Assembly: GCF_030269365.1 (NCBI RefSeq)
Contig: NZ_BSTF01000005.1
Location: forward strand, 124,001 to 188,000
DNA from: Lentzea sp. NBRC 102530
GTDB lineage: Bacteria > Actinomycetota > Actinomycetes > Mycobacteriales > Pseudonocardiaceae
Length of the DNA: 64,000 bases
Reading direction: 5' to 3'
Shown here: piece by piece, positions 38,731 to 47,832 of the stretch
How positions within the stretch are numbered: the stretch's first letter is position 1
Layout: the number at the start of each line of letters is the position of its first letter
Notes under the pieces: model-generated
Told to the model about the DNA's origin: nothing
Seen by the model: only the letters and a program-made list of their open reading frames with translations
The model's database searches: none
Program-made: the position numbers and the translations under genes

Positions 38731-39941
38731 CATCCCTCGCGTGGTTGATGGTGCCGCTGGCCATGGTCGGCGTGGTGCGTGTGTGTGTCGTCCTGGTGGC
38801 GGCTGATCTCTACGACCTGTCGTTGTTCCGCTCTCGCCCGTTGCCCTACACGCCGACGGTGTGGGTCGTGATCCCGGCGTACAACGAGGAACTCTGCGTC
38901 GCACGGGCGGTGCAGTCCGTTTTGGACAGTTCCTACGAGGACGTGTCCGTGATCGTGGTCGACGACGGTTCGACGGACGGCACGGTGGCGGCGTTGCAAC
39001 GCTTCGGTGAGCGTGTTCATGTTGTCTCGCAGGAGAACGCGGGCAAGGCTGCGGCGATCAACGCCGGCATGCACCTCGTCGGCGACGGCCTGGTGATGGT
39101 GCTTGACGCCGACTCGACGTTGTCCCGCACCGCCGTGACGAAGATGGTCGCGCACTTCGCCGACCCGATGGTGCTCGCGGCGGCGGCGAACGTGAAGATC
39201 GCCGACCAGCGCGGCGCGCTGGGCTGGGTGCAGCGCCTGGAGTACGCGGTGGTGCACCGGCTCAAGCAGGGCTACACGGTCTTCAACTGCGAGTACGTCA
39301 TCGGCGGTGTCGGGTCGATGTTCCGCACGTCGACCGTGCGCGCGTGCGGCTACTTCGACACCGACACGATGACCGAGGACATCGACTTCTCGATGAAGAT
39401 CCTGTCCATGCGCGGCAACTTCGACTGGCGCATCATCTTCGCGGCGGACGCCATCGCGTACACGCAGGCCGTGCCGTCGTTGAAAGGTCTGCTGCGGCAA
39501 CGGTTCCGCTGGAAGTTCGGGCGCTTGCAGGCGTTCTACAAGCACCGCTCGCTCTTCTTCGGCCGCAGGTGCTCGCGTCTGCTCAGCTGGCTGCACCTGC
39601 CGTACACGGCGGCGGGGGAGGTGCTCGTGCTGTTCGAGCCCGTGTTCATCTACGTCGTCATCAGTGCGACGTTCCAGACTGGCTGGTTCACCGGCATCGT
39701 GCTGCTGTGCTCGGTCTACACGGGCGTGGCGCTGTTCACCATCATCGGCGACCTCACGGAATCATGGCGCGCCAAGGCTCCGTTGCTCGCCTTGGCACCG
39801 TTGGCCTACCCGCTGCTGATGGTGATCGTGTTCGTGGACTTCGTGGCGGTGCTGCGCTCGTTGTTCACGGTCCTGCGCGGCTACCGTCCGGTCGGCCGCT
39901 GGGAACACGTCGAGCGCACGCTCACCTCAGTGCCCGGTTGA
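38727..39941 (+). CDS. Membrane family 2 processive-type glycosyltransferase
   Basis: A 404-residue GT2 enzyme of the IcaA/PgaC/NodC-like kind. An N-terminal helix ([20 protein letters not shown]) is followed by the catalytic domain: [27 protein letters not shown] (DxD), [10 protein letters not shown] (acid TED) and QRFRWKFG (Q/RxxRW), then three to four C-terminal helices. It makes or extends a beta-linked polysaccharide from a UDP-sugar. The start overlaps the small peptide gene; the 3' end overlaps the pyrD stop by 20 bases. Confidence 0.92.
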   Translation: MTSLAWLMVPLAMVGVVRVCVVLVAADLYDLSLFRSRPLPYTPTVWVVIPAYNEELCVARAVQSVLDSSYEDVSVIVVDDGSTDGTVAALQRFGERVHVVSQENAGKAAAINAGMHLVGDGLVMVLDADSTLSRTAVTKMVAHFADPMVLAAAANVKIADQRGALGWVQRLEYAVVHRLKQGYTVFNCEYVIGGVGSMFRTSTVRACGYFDTDTMTEDIDFSMKILSMRGNFDWRIIFAADAIAYTQAVPSLKGLLRQRFRWKFGRLQAFYKHRSLFFGRRCSRLLSWLHLPYTAAGEVLVLFEPVFIYVVISATFQTGWFTGIVLLCSVYTGVALFTIIGDLTESWRAKAPLLALAPLAYPLLMVIVFVDFVAVLRSLFTVLRGYRPVGRWEHVERTLTSVPG

Positions 39942-40899
39942 TCCGCGACACCAGGCCGGGGCCCTCGTAGATGAACCCGGTGTAGATCTGCACCAGGCTC
40001 GCCCCGGCGTCGATCATGCGCTTGGCGTCGTCGGCGGTGCGGATGCCGCCGACGCCGATGACCGGCAGGTCGCTGTTCTTGGTGATGAACCGGACCACGT
40101 CGTTCGAGCGCTGGGTGAGCGGGCGGCCGCTCAGACCGCCGGTCTCCGTCTTGTGCGCGCTGACGAGGCCCTCACGGCTCAGCGTGGTGTTCGTGGCGAT
40201 GAGACCCTTGATGCCGTTGTCGACGCAGACCTGGATGACCTCGGCGATGGCGTCGTCGGTGAGGTCGGGCGCGATCTTGACCAGCATCGGCTTGCCGGTG
40301 GCCTTGGTCAGCTCCGCGACGAGCTCGGTCAGCGCGCCCTTGTCCTGCAGGCTGCGCAGGCCGGGCGTGTTCGGCGAGCTCACGTTGATCGCGTAGTAGT
40401 CGCCGTGGTCCTTCAGCGCGTTCAGCGAGTCGAGGTAGTCCTGCACGGCGTCCTCGACCGGGGTGATCTTGGACTTGCCGAGGCTGATGCCGAGCGGTGC
40501 CCGCAGCGTCGTGTGGTCGAGCTTCGCGGCAAGCGCTTGCGCCCCCGCGTTGTTGAAGCCCATCCGGTTGATGATCGCCTCGTCCTCGCGCAGGCGGAAC
40601 AGCCGTGGCTTGGGGTTGCCCGGCTGCGCGTGCCACGTGACGGTGCCGACCTCGACGAACCCGAACCCCAGCGCGGCCCACGCCGGCAGTGCGCGCCCGT
40701 CCTTGTCGAGGCCCGCAGCGAGCCCGACCGGGTTCGGGAAGCGGACGCCGAAGACGGTGCGCGGGTTGTTCTGGTTGCGGGCGAACCGCGCCAACGGGCT
40801 CAGCCGTTCCATGGCGGCGAGCGTGGTCTCGTGGACCCGCTCCGCGTCGCCGCCGTGCATTCCGAACAACGCCCTGCGAACCACCTGCTTGTACACCAC
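39922..40899 (-). CDS. pyrD: Dihydroorotate dehydrogenase (quinone), class 2
   Basis: A 325-residue PyrD. It oxidises dihydroorotate to orotate with FMN and quinone in de novo pyrimidine synthesis. Signatures are [60 protein letters not shown] (catalytic Ser in this loop for class 2) and the FMN-binding IGVGGI. The membrane N-terminus is short. It is transcribed from a likely leaderless promoter. Confidence 0.95.
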   Translation of the reverse strand: MVYKQVVRRALFGMHGGDAERVHETTLAAMERLSPLARFARNQNNPRTVFGVRFPNPVGLAAGLDKDGRALPAWAALGFGFVEVGTVTWHAQPGNPKPRLFRLREDEAIINRMGFNNAGAQALAAKLDHTTLRAPLGISLGKSKITPVEDAVQDYLDSLNALKDHGDYYAINVSSPNTPGLRSLQDKGALTELVAELTKATGKPMLVKIAPDLTDDAIAEVIQVCVDNGIKGLIATNTTLSREGLVSAHKTETGGLSGRPLTQRSNDVVRFITKNSDLPVIGVGGIRTADDAKRMIDAGASLVQIYTGFIYEGPGLVSRINRALR

Positions 40900-40905
40900 G
40901 CGCCC

Positions 40906-40911
40906 ACCCTA
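40906..40911 (-). promoter_or_regulatory. -10 element (leaderless) of pyrD
   Basis: On the minus strand TAGGGT (40911-40906) ends six bases before the GTG start at 40899. Confidence 0.45.
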
Positions 40912-40957
40912 TAACGCCAGCTCAGGGTGGGCGTCCAGGACCTGGTGGGGGCTGTGC

Positions 40958-41476
40958 CTAGTTCCCGGCCTCGCGCAGGCAGTCGGGCGCGGGGTTCCTG
41001 ATGGGGCCCGTGAAACCCAGCCCGGTCCCGCGGTCCGGCAGGTTCGAGATCCCCAGCAGCATCGTGTAGCCCTCGGGCAGGTCACCCGGCCGGAACGTCA
41101 TCGACCCGTCCTCGCCCTGGTCAGGCAGTTCGTAGTCGCGCGCGTCCATCCTGCTCTCGTCCAGCTCCGCGCAGTCCCGCGACATCGGCACGGCCTTCGC
41201 GCGGATCCCGTACTCGCGCAGCTTCGCGTTGGCCCCGTCCACGCCTTTGACGTCCTTGATGGTCACCGTGACCGTCCCGTCCGCGTTCTTCGTCACGGCG
41301 TACGCGGGCGCGTCGTTGCCGACGATCGCGAACGTCGCCGCACCAGCCAACGCCAGCACCCCCGCAGCTGCCAGCAACGGCCGTGCGGACCTTACGGGCC
41401 GTTCAGGCGCCTCCTCGACCGTCTCGCCGTGCTCACGCATCAGGTCGTTGAGCAGCTTGTCCTTGAATGTCGTCAT
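40958..41476 (-). CDS. Membrane protein paired with sigma factor (anti-sigma-like)
   Basis: A 172-residue protein with a cytosolic N-terminus (DKLLNDLMREHGETVEEAPER), one helix (residues about 33-55, PLLAAAGVLALAGAATFAIVG) and an extracytoplasmic domain. Its gene starts inside the stop of the sigma factor gene. The topology and coupling are those of an ECF anti-sigma factor, but no zinc-finger HxxxCxxC motif is present, so this role is inferred from context. Confidence 0.7.
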   Translation of the reverse strand: MTTFKDKLLNDLMREHGETVEEAPERPVRSARPLLAAAGVLALAGAATFAIVGNDAPAYAVTKNADGTVTVTIKDVKGVDGANAKLREYGIRAKAVPMSRDCAELDESRMDARDYELPDQGEDGSMTFRPGDLPEGYTMLLGISNLPDRGTGLGFTGPIRNPAPDCLREAGN

Positions 41477-42039
41477 CGCCGTCCCCCGTCCGCGAGGGCG
41501 CGCACCTTGCCGCGCGCCCGGAAGAGCCTGAGCCGCAGCGCGCCGGACGACATGCCCAGCACCTGTGCGGCGTCCTTCGGTGCCATCCCGACCAGGTCCA
41601 CGAGCTCGACCACCTCGCGGTCGGTGGCGGGCAACGAGGCCATCGCCTCGATCAGCTCACGCCCGGCCCGTTCCGCGTCGATCCGCGTGACCAGGTCGGC
41701 GATCTCGTCGGTGCCCAGCGCCCGCCGTCCCCGGATGCGGGCGACCACGTCCCGCCCCCGCGTGACGGACTCGCAGTGCTGGGCGAACACCCGCCGGGCG
41801 ATGCCGAGGACCCAGCCTCGCGCCGTGCCCCGGTCGCGGTCGAACGTCGCGAACGACGTGATGGCGGCCACGAACGTGTCCGAGGTCAGGTCGGCGGCCG
41901 TCTGCGGGTCCGCGGTCCGGCGCGCGAAGTACGCCATGACGACGTCGAACTCGGCCTCGTAGAGCTCCTCGAACGCGCGCGCCGCACGCGTGGGAGACGC
42001 TGGTGGTGGATGTCGTGGTGCTGTCATCGGCTGACTCAC
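41473..42039 (-). CDS. ECF-type RNA polymerase sigma factor
   Basis: The 188-residue protein has sigma region 2 (FEELYEAEFDVVMAYFARRT and DLTSDTFVAAI) and region 4 (MASLPATDREVVELVDLVGM followed by the DAAQVLGMSSGALRLRLFRAR HTH). Overlap with the membrane protein gene suggests a sigma/anti-sigma unit. It starts at GTG 42039 and lies 30 bases after the stop of the P450 gene. Confidence 0.92.
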   Translation of the reverse strand: MSQPMTAPRHPPPASPTRAARAFEELYEAEFDVVMAYFARRTADPQTAADLTSDTFVAAITSFATFDRDRGTARGWVLGIARRVFAQHCESVTRGRDVVARIRGRRALGTDEIADLVTRIDAERAGRELIEAMASLPATDREVVELVDLVGMAPKDAAQVLGMSSGALRLRLFRARGKVRALADGGRR

Positions 42040-42069
42040 GCTAATGGTTGCCGACTTCGAGCACCGCCG

Positions 42070-43308
42070 TTACATCGTCGGCTTGGGCACCTTGATCGTC
42101 GCCTGCTCGTCCAGCGGCATCTTGGGCTTGGCCAGGAACGTCACCGGCAACGCCCGCAGCCCGCGGCTCCCGAGCGACACCCGCCACCCGAGCGGCTGCG
42201 AGGGGTCGAGCGCGAGGCCCGCACACCGCGACAGCAGGGTCTTGAACGCCACCTCGCCCTCCAGCCGGGCCAGCGGGGCGCCCAGGCAGAAGTGGATGCC
42301 GTGCCCGAACGCGAGGTGCTGCCGGTCCGCCCGCTCGATGTTGAGCTGGTCGGCGCGCGGGTAGCGGTTCGGGTCGTGCTCGGCCGACGCGAGCGACAGC
42401 AGCACGACGTCACCCGCCGGGATCTGCACGCCCCCGATCGTCAGCGGCTGCGTGGCGAACCGCAGCAGGTGTGAGGCCGGGCCGTCGAACCGCAGGAACT
42501 CCTCGATGGCACCGGGCAGCAGTGACGAGGAGCGCTGGAGCAGTTCGAGCTGGTCCGGGTGGCGCAGCAACGCCAGCGCGCCGTTGCCGACCAGGTCGAC
42601 GGCGGTCGTGTAGCCCGCCACGAGCAGCAGGAACGCGAGCGAGGCGAGTTCGTCGTCGCTCAGCGCGGTCTCGCCGGTGGCGCGGGCCAGGCCGCCGATC
42701 AGGTCGTCGTCGCCGGACGTGCGCTTGTGCGTGACGAGGTCGCGCAAATAGCCCGCCGTCTCCTCACGGGCCGAAGACGCGTCACCGTCCGCAAGGCCCG
42801 TCACGACGTCGGCCCAGTAGCGGAAGTTCTCCTGGTCGACGGCCGGCACACCGAGCAGTTCCATGATCACGGTGATCGGCAGCGGGGCCGCGAAGTCCGC
42901 GATCAGGTCGCACCTGCCGTCCACGAACCCGTCCGCGAGCTGCGTCGCCACCTGCTCGATCCGGGGGCGCAGCGCGGCGATGCGCCGGGGCGTGAGCTGG
43001 CTCGACACCGCACGCCGCAGTCGCGTGTGGTTCGGCTCGTCGCTGTTCATCATGTGGTCGGACAGGTCACCGAACCACCACGACGCGAAGTGCGGATGGC
43101 CGCGCAGGGGTTCGGCGAGCGCCGAACCGTGGGAGGACAGCAGCGGGTTGTCCAACGCGGCGCGCACGTCGGGGTAGCGGGTCACGAGCCACATCGGCAC
43201 GCCGAAGGTCTCGACCCGGTGCACGGGGCCCGCGTCGCGCAGGCTTTTGAGCACGGCGTACGGGTCGTCGGTGAAGCCGGGGCGCAACGCATCCAGATTT
43301 ACCGCCAT
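42070..43308 (-). CDS. Cytochrome P450
   Basis: A 412-residue actinobacterial CYP (CYP107-like). It has the I-helix oxygen-binding segment LVAGYTTAVDLVGNG, the K-helix EEFLRFDG (ExxR-type glutamate and arginine), and the heme loop FGHGIHFCLGAPLARLEG. It is a soluble monooxygenase that needs ferredoxin and reductase partners, none of which is in the window. ATG 43308 is chosen; an upstream in-frame ATG 43356, which overlaps the end of the Nei gene, is possible. It is the third gene of the ParA-Nei-P450 run. Confidence 0.93.
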   Translation of the reverse strand: MAVNLDALRPGFTDDPYAVLKSLRDAGPVHRVETFGVPMWLVTRYPDVRAALDNPLLSSHGSALAEPLRGHPHFASWWFGDLSDHMMNSDEPNHTRLRRAVSSQLTPRRIAALRPRIEQVATQLADGFVDGRCDLIADFAAPLPITVIMELLGVPAVDQENFRYWADVVTGLADGDASSAREETAGYLRDLVTHKRTSGDDDLIGGLARATGETALSDDELASLAFLLLVAGYTTAVDLVGNGALALLRHPDQLELLQRSSSLLPGAIEEFLRFDGPASHLLRFATQPLTIGGVQIPAGDVVLLSLASAEHDPNRYPRADQLNIERADRQHLAFGHGIHFCLGAPLARLEGEVAFKTLLSRCAGLALDPSQPLGWRVSLGSRGLRALPVTFLAKPKMPLDEQATIKVPKPTM

Positions 43309-43340
43309 ATTGGGGCACACGGGCGGGAGCGCGTCTCGGT

Positions 43341-44102
43341 TCAACCGGATTGGCATTTTGGGCAGAAGTACACGAATCTGCCCTCGATCTCGTCCGATCG
43401 GACCCTTGTGCGGCAACGCAAACAGGGTTTGCCGGTGCGTTCGAAAACGTAGTGCTGCACGCGCAGGTCGCCCGTGGTGCTCTGCTCCGGCCGCCACTGG
43501 TTGGCCTGCAAGAGCTTCCGCGACAGCGCAACCGCACGTGACGGGTCCACGGCGGACACCGGGGCCGTCGGCGGAACGCGCAACAGGAAACAAACTTCCG
43601 CTCTGTAGAGATTGCCGACACCGGCCATCACGCGCTGGTCCAACAATGCGAGACCGATCGGTCGCGACGGATCGGCGGTCAACCGCCGAACGGCCTCAGC
43701 GGCGTCGAAGTCGGCTGCCAGAAGATCAGGTCCGAGGTGCGAGATCAATCGATCTTCTTCGGCGGTCGGCACGAACTCCATGTCGTGCAGCGCGAATCCG
43801 ATGGCCTGCCGGTCGTCCACCTCGAACACGGCGCGGGCCTGGTGCGCGGGACGGCGCCAGCGTTCACCGGGGCGGTAGAGGTGCCACGAGCCGTCCATGC
43901 GGAAGTGGCTGCGCAGGCTGTTGCCGTCGGAGAAGTGGGTGAACATGTGCTTGCCGTACGTGCGCACGCGCAGCACGTCCAGCCCGGTCAGGTCCACCGC
44001 GGCCAGGCGGGGGTGCCGCAGCTCGCCGCGCAGCAGCGTCTTCCCGGCCAGCGCCTCGTGCATCCGCCTGCCCGCCAGGAAGACGGTGTCGCCCTCAGGC
44101 AT
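43341..44102 (-). CDS. Fpg/Nei family DNA glycosylase (Nei-like)
   Basis: A 253-residue base-excision repair enzyme. The mature N-terminus PEGDTVFLAG gives the catalytic Pro2 and Glu3 of the Nei branch. Other motifs are GKHMFTHF, NLYRAEVCFLL (NxYraE) and a C-terminal zinc finger CLRC...CPKC. It removes oxidised pyrimidines and has AP-lyase activity. The start overlaps the parA-like stop by 8 bases. Confidence 0.93.
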   Translation of the reverse strand: MPEGDTVFLAGRRMHEALAGKTLLRGELRHPRLAAVDLTGLDVLRVRTYGKHMFTHFSDGNSLRSHFRMDGSWHLYRPGERWRRPAHQARAVFEVDDRQAIGFALHDMEFVPTAEEDRLISHLGPDLLAADFDAAEAVRRLTADPSRPIGLALLDQRVMAGVGNLYRAEVCFLLRVPPTAPVSAVDPSRAVALSRKLLQANQWRPEQSTTGDLRVQHYVFERTGKPCLRCRTRVRSDEIEGRFVYFCPKCQSG

Positions 44103-44940
44103 CCACCGCTTCCTGGATCTCGTCGTCGTCGAAGTCGTGGTGCACGGCCCGGCGCCGGCTCCGCGAGATCCGCTGGATGCGGGCGAGCAGCAGGTTGAAC
44201 GCGAGCGCGACCTCACGTGCACCGGGCGTGCCCCACTCGTGGATGGGCATGCACGCGCCCTGTGCCTGCTGCACGGCCAGACGGTCCGGCAACGCCACCG
44301 GCATCACCAACGGGCCGAAGATGTCCCTCAGCTCGTCGATGCGGAACTGGTGTTCGTGCGAACGCGGCCGCACGCGGTTCACGACGACACCCAGCGGCTG
44401 GAGGTCGGCGTTGTTCTGCTCACGTTCGTTCTGCACGGCCTCGAACGCCCGCTGCACGCCCGCCACCGCGAACATCGTCGGCTCGGTGACCAGCAGCGCC
44501 CGGTCGGCCGCGACCAGCGCGGAGCGGGTCAGCTGGCCCAGCGACGGCGGGCAGTCGAGCAGCACGAGGTGGTACGGGAACTCGTCGTACATGTCCCGCA
44601 ACGTGCGCAACGCGTCTTTCAGCCGGTGCAGCCGCGACTCGTTCGGATCGGGGTGGTTGAGCAGCTCGGCGTCCTCGGACCCGGACAGCACGTCGATGCC
44701 GTCACCCCAGCGGCTGGGGCGGATCGCCTGTTCCAGGTTCTCCTCGGACGGGTCCTGCAGGACGTCGTAGATGCTGGCCTTGGACTCCTCGGGCTCCAGC
44801 GTCGACGTGGCGTTGCACTGCGGATCGAGATCGATCACCAGCGTGCGGACACCACGGCGGAGGGCGGCAGAGGCCAGGCCGAGCACCACCGTCGTCTTGC
44901 CGACGCCTCCCTTGAGGCTGAGCACGGACACCGTATGCAC
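44095..44940 (-). CDS. ParA-family ATPase, orphan (no ParB nearby)
   Basis: A 281-residue Walker-type ATPase with the deviant Walker A KGGVGKTT, A' VIDLDPQCNAT and Walker B LLDCPPSLGQLT. It lacks a DNA-binding N-terminus and has no adjacent parB, so it is not a chromosome-partitioning pair; such orphans position protein cargo. Its operon partners are a DNA glycosylase and a P450. The GTG start is directly preceded by a TAGAGT hexamer. Confidence 0.9.
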   Translation of the reverse strand: MHTVSVLSLKGGVGKTTVVLGLASAALRRGVRTLVIDLDPQCNATSTLEPEESKASIYDVLQDPSEENLEQAIRPSRWGDGIDVLSGSEDAELLNHPDPNESRLHRLKDALRTLRDMYDEFPYHLVLLDCPPSLGQLTRSALVAADRALLVTEPTMFAVAGVQRAFEAVQNEREQNNADLQPLGVVVNRVRPRSHEHQFRIDELRDIFGPLVMPVALPDRLAVQQAQGACMPIHEWGTPGAREVALAFNLLLARIQRISRSRRRAVHHDFDDDEIQEAVDA

Positions 44941-44946
44941 AGACCT

Positions 44947-44966
44947 ACTCTAGGGTCTCCTAGTCT
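44947..44966. promoter_or_regulatory. Shared divergent promoter with palindrome between parA-like and methyltransferase genes
   Basis: The 33-base gap holds CTAGG-GTCT-CCTAG (44950-44963). On the minus strand TAGAGT (44952-44947) ends six bases before the parA-like GTG; on the plus strand TAGTCT (44961-44966) ends seven bases before the methyltransferase ATG. Both genes would be leaderless and share the palindrome. Confidence 0.5.
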
Positions 44967-44973
44967 GTTGGCC

Positions 44974-45693
44974 ATGCGACCGGACGCCGTACAGAGGCTG
45001 CTCGACGCGGAATTGGCCGCCGCACGCGAGCGCAGGGGTGGAGAACCGCCGCGTGTGCTCGACGTTGGTGGTGGCAGCGGCGTGTGGGCCGTGCCTCTCG
45101 CCGCGGCCGGATGCGCCGTCACGGTCGTGGAGCCGTCCCCGAACGCGTTGGCGACGCTGAACACCCGCGCGCGCGAGGCCGGCGTGACGATCAACGCCGT
45201 GCAGGGCGACACCGATGCGCTGGGCGTGCCCGACGGCGAGGCCGACCTGGTGCTGGCGCACGGGGTGCTGGAGGTCGTCGACGACGCACCGGCCGCACTC
45301 GCGTCGCTGGCCGCGGCCGTGGCCCCCGGTGGAGCGGTGTCGGTGCTGGTCGCGAACCGTTTCGCGGCGATCCTGCACCGCGCGATCGCCGGCCGGATCG
45401 TCGACGCGCGGCGGTTGCTGGACGACGACGCGGGGCAGCTCGCGGGCACGCGTGACCCGTTGCAGCGCCGGTTCGACGTGGCCGGTCTGGAGAAGCTCGT
45501 CCTCGACGCGGGCCTGGCTGTGGAGATCTTGCAAGGTCACGGGGTAGTTTCTGACCTGGTTCCCGGTGTGGTGCTGGATGCGAATCCGGGGGCCGCCGAC
45601 GCGCTCGCGGAACTGGAACTGGCTGCCGCAACCAGGTCCCCGCTGCGGGACGTCGCCGCCAGGCTGCACGTGCTGGCTCGCCGGGCCCTCTGA
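44974..45693 (+). CDS. Class I SAM-dependent methyltransferase
   Basis: A 239-residue methyltransferase. Motif I VLDVGGGSGVWAVPLA, motif II VTVVEPSPNAL, an ADLVLAHGVLEVV acidic motif, and AVAPGGAVSVLVANR are present. The C-terminal domain (RRFDVAGLEKLVLDAGL) resembles CmoA/UbiG-like or tRNA-type methyltransferases. The acceptor is unknown. ATG 44974 fits a leaderless transcript. Confidence 0.88.
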   Translation: MRPDAVQRLLDAELAAARERRGGEPPRVLDVGGGSGVWAVPLAAAGCAVTVVEPSPNALATLNTRAREAGVTINAVQGDTDALGVPDGEADLVLAHGVLEVVDDAPAALASLAAAVAPGGAVSVLVANRFAAILHRAIAGRIVDARRLLDDDAGQLAGTRDPLQRRFDVAGLEKLVLDAGLAVEILQGHGVVSDLVPGVVLDANPGAADALAELELAAATRSPLRDVAARLHVLARRAL

Positions 45694-45793
45694 AACGCTG
45701 TGCATTCGGGACTTTTATGACCCTGATGAGTGGTCCCAAACGACGCGGCGGCGAACGATAATGGCCTCCGCTGCCGAAGTAGGGACCGACGAG

Positions 45794-46363
45794 ATGGAAA
45801 GTTCCGACCTGCTGGCCTCACTGGTCAACGAGGCCGTCGCGGGTGACAGGCCTGCGGTCGAACGACTGCTGGCCTCCGTGCGACCGCTCGTGGCGCGGTA
45901 CTGCCGTGCGCGCGTAGGGCACAATGAACGTGCGTACGCGTCGGCTGACGACGTGGCGCAGGAGGTGTGCCTGGCCGTGCTGACGGCCCTGCCCACCTAC
46001 CGTGAACAGGGAAGACCGTTCCTGGCGTTCGTCTACGGCATCGCCGCGCACAAGGTCGCCGACGCGCACCGGGTGTCCGCGCGCAACCGCTCCGAGCCCG
46101 TAGCGGAGGTGCCGGACGGGCCGTCGCTCACGATCGACCCCGAGGAGAACGCGCTGCTCGGGTCGTTGTCGGTGCGCCTGGGGCAGCTGCTGCGGCTGTT
46201 GCCGGACAAGCAGCGGGAGATCCTGCTGCTGCGCGTCGTGGTCGGGCTGACGGCGGAGGAGACCGCTGAGGCGATCGGCTCGACACCGGGTGCCGTGCGG
46301 GTGGCCCAGCACCGCGCCCTGGCCAAGCTGCGGACGTCCGTGGGGGTCGAGGAGCTGATTTGA
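45794..46363 (+). CDS. RNA polymerase sigma factor, ShbA/SigD-like (copy 1 of 3)
   Basis: A 189-residue group IV sigma factor. Region 2 runs AVERLLASVRPLVARYCRAR to SADDVAQEVCLAVLTALPTY and FLAFVYGIAAHKVADAHR; region 4 is LLPDKQREILLLRVVVGLTAEE and IGSTPGAVRVAQHRALAKLR. The start MESSDLLASL at 45794 matches the start of the paralogue at 47162; ATG 45761 is a possible alternative. The stop overlaps the TTG start of a methyltransferase gene. Confidence 0.92.
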   Translation: MESSDLLASLVNEAVAGDRPAVERLLASVRPLVARYCRARVGHNERAYASADDVAQEVCLAVLTALPTYREQGRPFLAFVYGIAAHKVADAHRVSARNRSEPVAEVPDGPSLTIDPEENALLGSLSVRLGQLLRLLPDKQREILLLRVVVGLTAEETAEAIGSTPGAVRVAQHRALAKLRTSVGVEELI

Positions 46364-47076
46364 CCGGCGCCTTCTACGACGGCCTGTCCGGGACGTACCA
46401 CCTGATGTTCCCGGACTGGGACGCGTCGATGGCCCGGCAGGCGGCGCAGCTCGCGGAGTTCGTTCCGGCGGGCGCGCGCGTTCTGGACTGTGCGTGTGGC
46501 ATCGGCACCCAGGCGATCGGTCTGGCGTTGCGCGGCTATGAGGTCGTGGGTGCCGATCTGAGCCCTAGGGCGGCCTCTAGGGCCGTTGTGGAGGCGTCTG
46601 CGCGTGGCGTCACGGTGCCCGCGTTCGCCGCGGACATGCGTGCGCTGCCGTTCGCGGATGGCTCCTTCGACGTGGTGCTGGCGGCGGACAACGCGTTACC
46701 CCATCTGCTGACAGCCGGTGATGTGCTCCTGGCGCTGCGTGAAATGCGCCGGGTGCTGAGGCCCGGTGGTCGGATCATCCTCTCTACGCGCGACTACGAC
46801 GCGATCCGCGTGGACCGTCCGTTGGCGACGCCTCCGGCCATTGGGCCGGGTCGTGTCGTGTGGTTCCAGCTCTGGCATTGGGACGGCGATCAGTACGAGT
46901 TGGAGATGTTCCGGCTCGACGAGGCGGACTCGTGGCGGGTCGATGTGGGCAAGGCACGGTATTGGGCGATTACTCGTCATGAAATCACCGCATTGGCGGA
47001 ACGAGCGGGTTTCGGTTACGTGGAGTGGTTGCTCCACGCCTATTGCCAGCCGCTTCTCGTTGCTCTGAACGGGTGA
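46360..47076 (+). CDS. SAM-dependent methyltransferase coupled to a sigma factor gene
   Basis: A 238-residue enzyme with motif I VLDCACGIGTQAIGLA, VVGADLSPRA, DMRALPFADGSFDVVLAADNALPHLL and a VLRPGGRIILSTRD segment. The sequence resembles glycine/sarcosine N-methyltransferases and small-molecule methylases. It starts at TTG 46360 within the sigma factor stop (TTGA), so it is translated in step with it. Confidence 0.88.
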   Translation: MTGAFYDGLSGTYHLMFPDWDASMARQAAQLAEFVPAGARVLDCACGIGTQAIGLALRGYEVVGADLSPRAASRAVVEASARGVTVPAFAADMRALPFADGSFDVVLAADNALPHLLTAGDVLLALREMRRVLRPGGRIILSTRDYDAIRVDRPLATPPAIGPGRVVWFQLWHWDGDQYELEMFRLDEADSWRVDVGKARYWAITRHEITALAERAGFGYVEWLLHAYCQPLLVALNG

Positions 47077-47161
47077 CGTTTGAAAGTTCTCCCTACTTTC
47101 CGCATAAGGAGTGACGCGTCGCACGTCTCCTCCACGGGACGTCGACGAGGGGAACCTTCGA

Positions 47162-47728
47162 ATGGAGAGTTCAGCGTTATCCGCGGAACTGGTCAGCCTG
47201 GCTGTGCGGGGCGAGCGCAGGGCCGTTGACCAGCTACTTCGCTACCTGCGCCCGCTGGTGGTGAAGTACTGTCGCGCACGTGTGGGTCGTTCCGCGACAA
47301 CTGCGGACGACGTCGCGCAGGAGGTCTGCCTGGCCGTGCTGACGGCTCTCCCGAACTATCGGGAGCAAGGGCGACCGTTCCTCGCGTTCGTCTACGGCAT
47401 CGCCGCCCACAAGGTCGCCGACGCGCACCGGTCGCTGGCTCGTAACCGTGCGGAACCGGTGGCGGAGGTTCCCGACCAAGTCGTGCGGGGCGCCGGACCG
47501 GAGGAGTTCGTCCTCCAGGACGAGCTGAACGGCACGCTCGGGCAGCTGCTGCACCTGCTGCCGGACAAGCAGCGCGAGATCCTCGTGCTGCGCGTCGTGG
47601 TGGGTCTGTCCGCAGAGGAGACCGCGGACGCCGTGGGGTCGACGCCGGGTGCGGTACGCGTCGCGCAGCACCGTGCGCTCGGTCGCCTTCGCAAGGAAAT
47701 CGCGTCGTTAGTTGTCCCGATCGGGTGA
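47162..47728 (+). CDS. RNA polymerase sigma factor, ShbA/SigD-like (copy 2 of 3)
   Basis: A 188-residue sigma factor with the same order and most residues as copy 1: LLRYLRPLVVKYCRARVG, TADDVAQEVCLAVLTALPNY, FLAFVYGIAAHKVADAHRSL, LLPDKQREILVLRVVVGLSA and the GSTPGAVRVAQHRALGRLRK HTH. The N-terminus MESSALSAELVSL begins at ATG 47162 after GGGGAA; an in-frame GTG at 47111 is the alternative. It has no anti-sigma partner in the window. Confidence 0.92.
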   Translation: MESSALSAELVSLAVRGERRAVDQLLRYLRPLVVKYCRARVGRSATTADDVAQEVCLAVLTALPNYREQGRPFLAFVYGIAAHKVADAHRSLARNRAEPVAEVPDQVVRGAGPEEFVLQDELNGTLGQLLHLLPDKQREILVLRVVVGLSAEETADAVGSTPGAVRVAQHRALGRLRKEIASLVVPIG

Positions 47729-47832
47729 CATTCGTTTGCATTTGTGACGAGTCGTAGCGGTTGCGTGGGGAGAACGCACCCAAACGACATACCTAGAGGG
47801 CAGGAAGACGCCGACATAGGGACGCAGGGGGC

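Noticed and set aside
40958..41476. Zinc-binding anti-sigma factor
   Set aside because: The topology and coupling fit, but there is no HxxxCxxC motif, so only an anti-sigma-like call is made.
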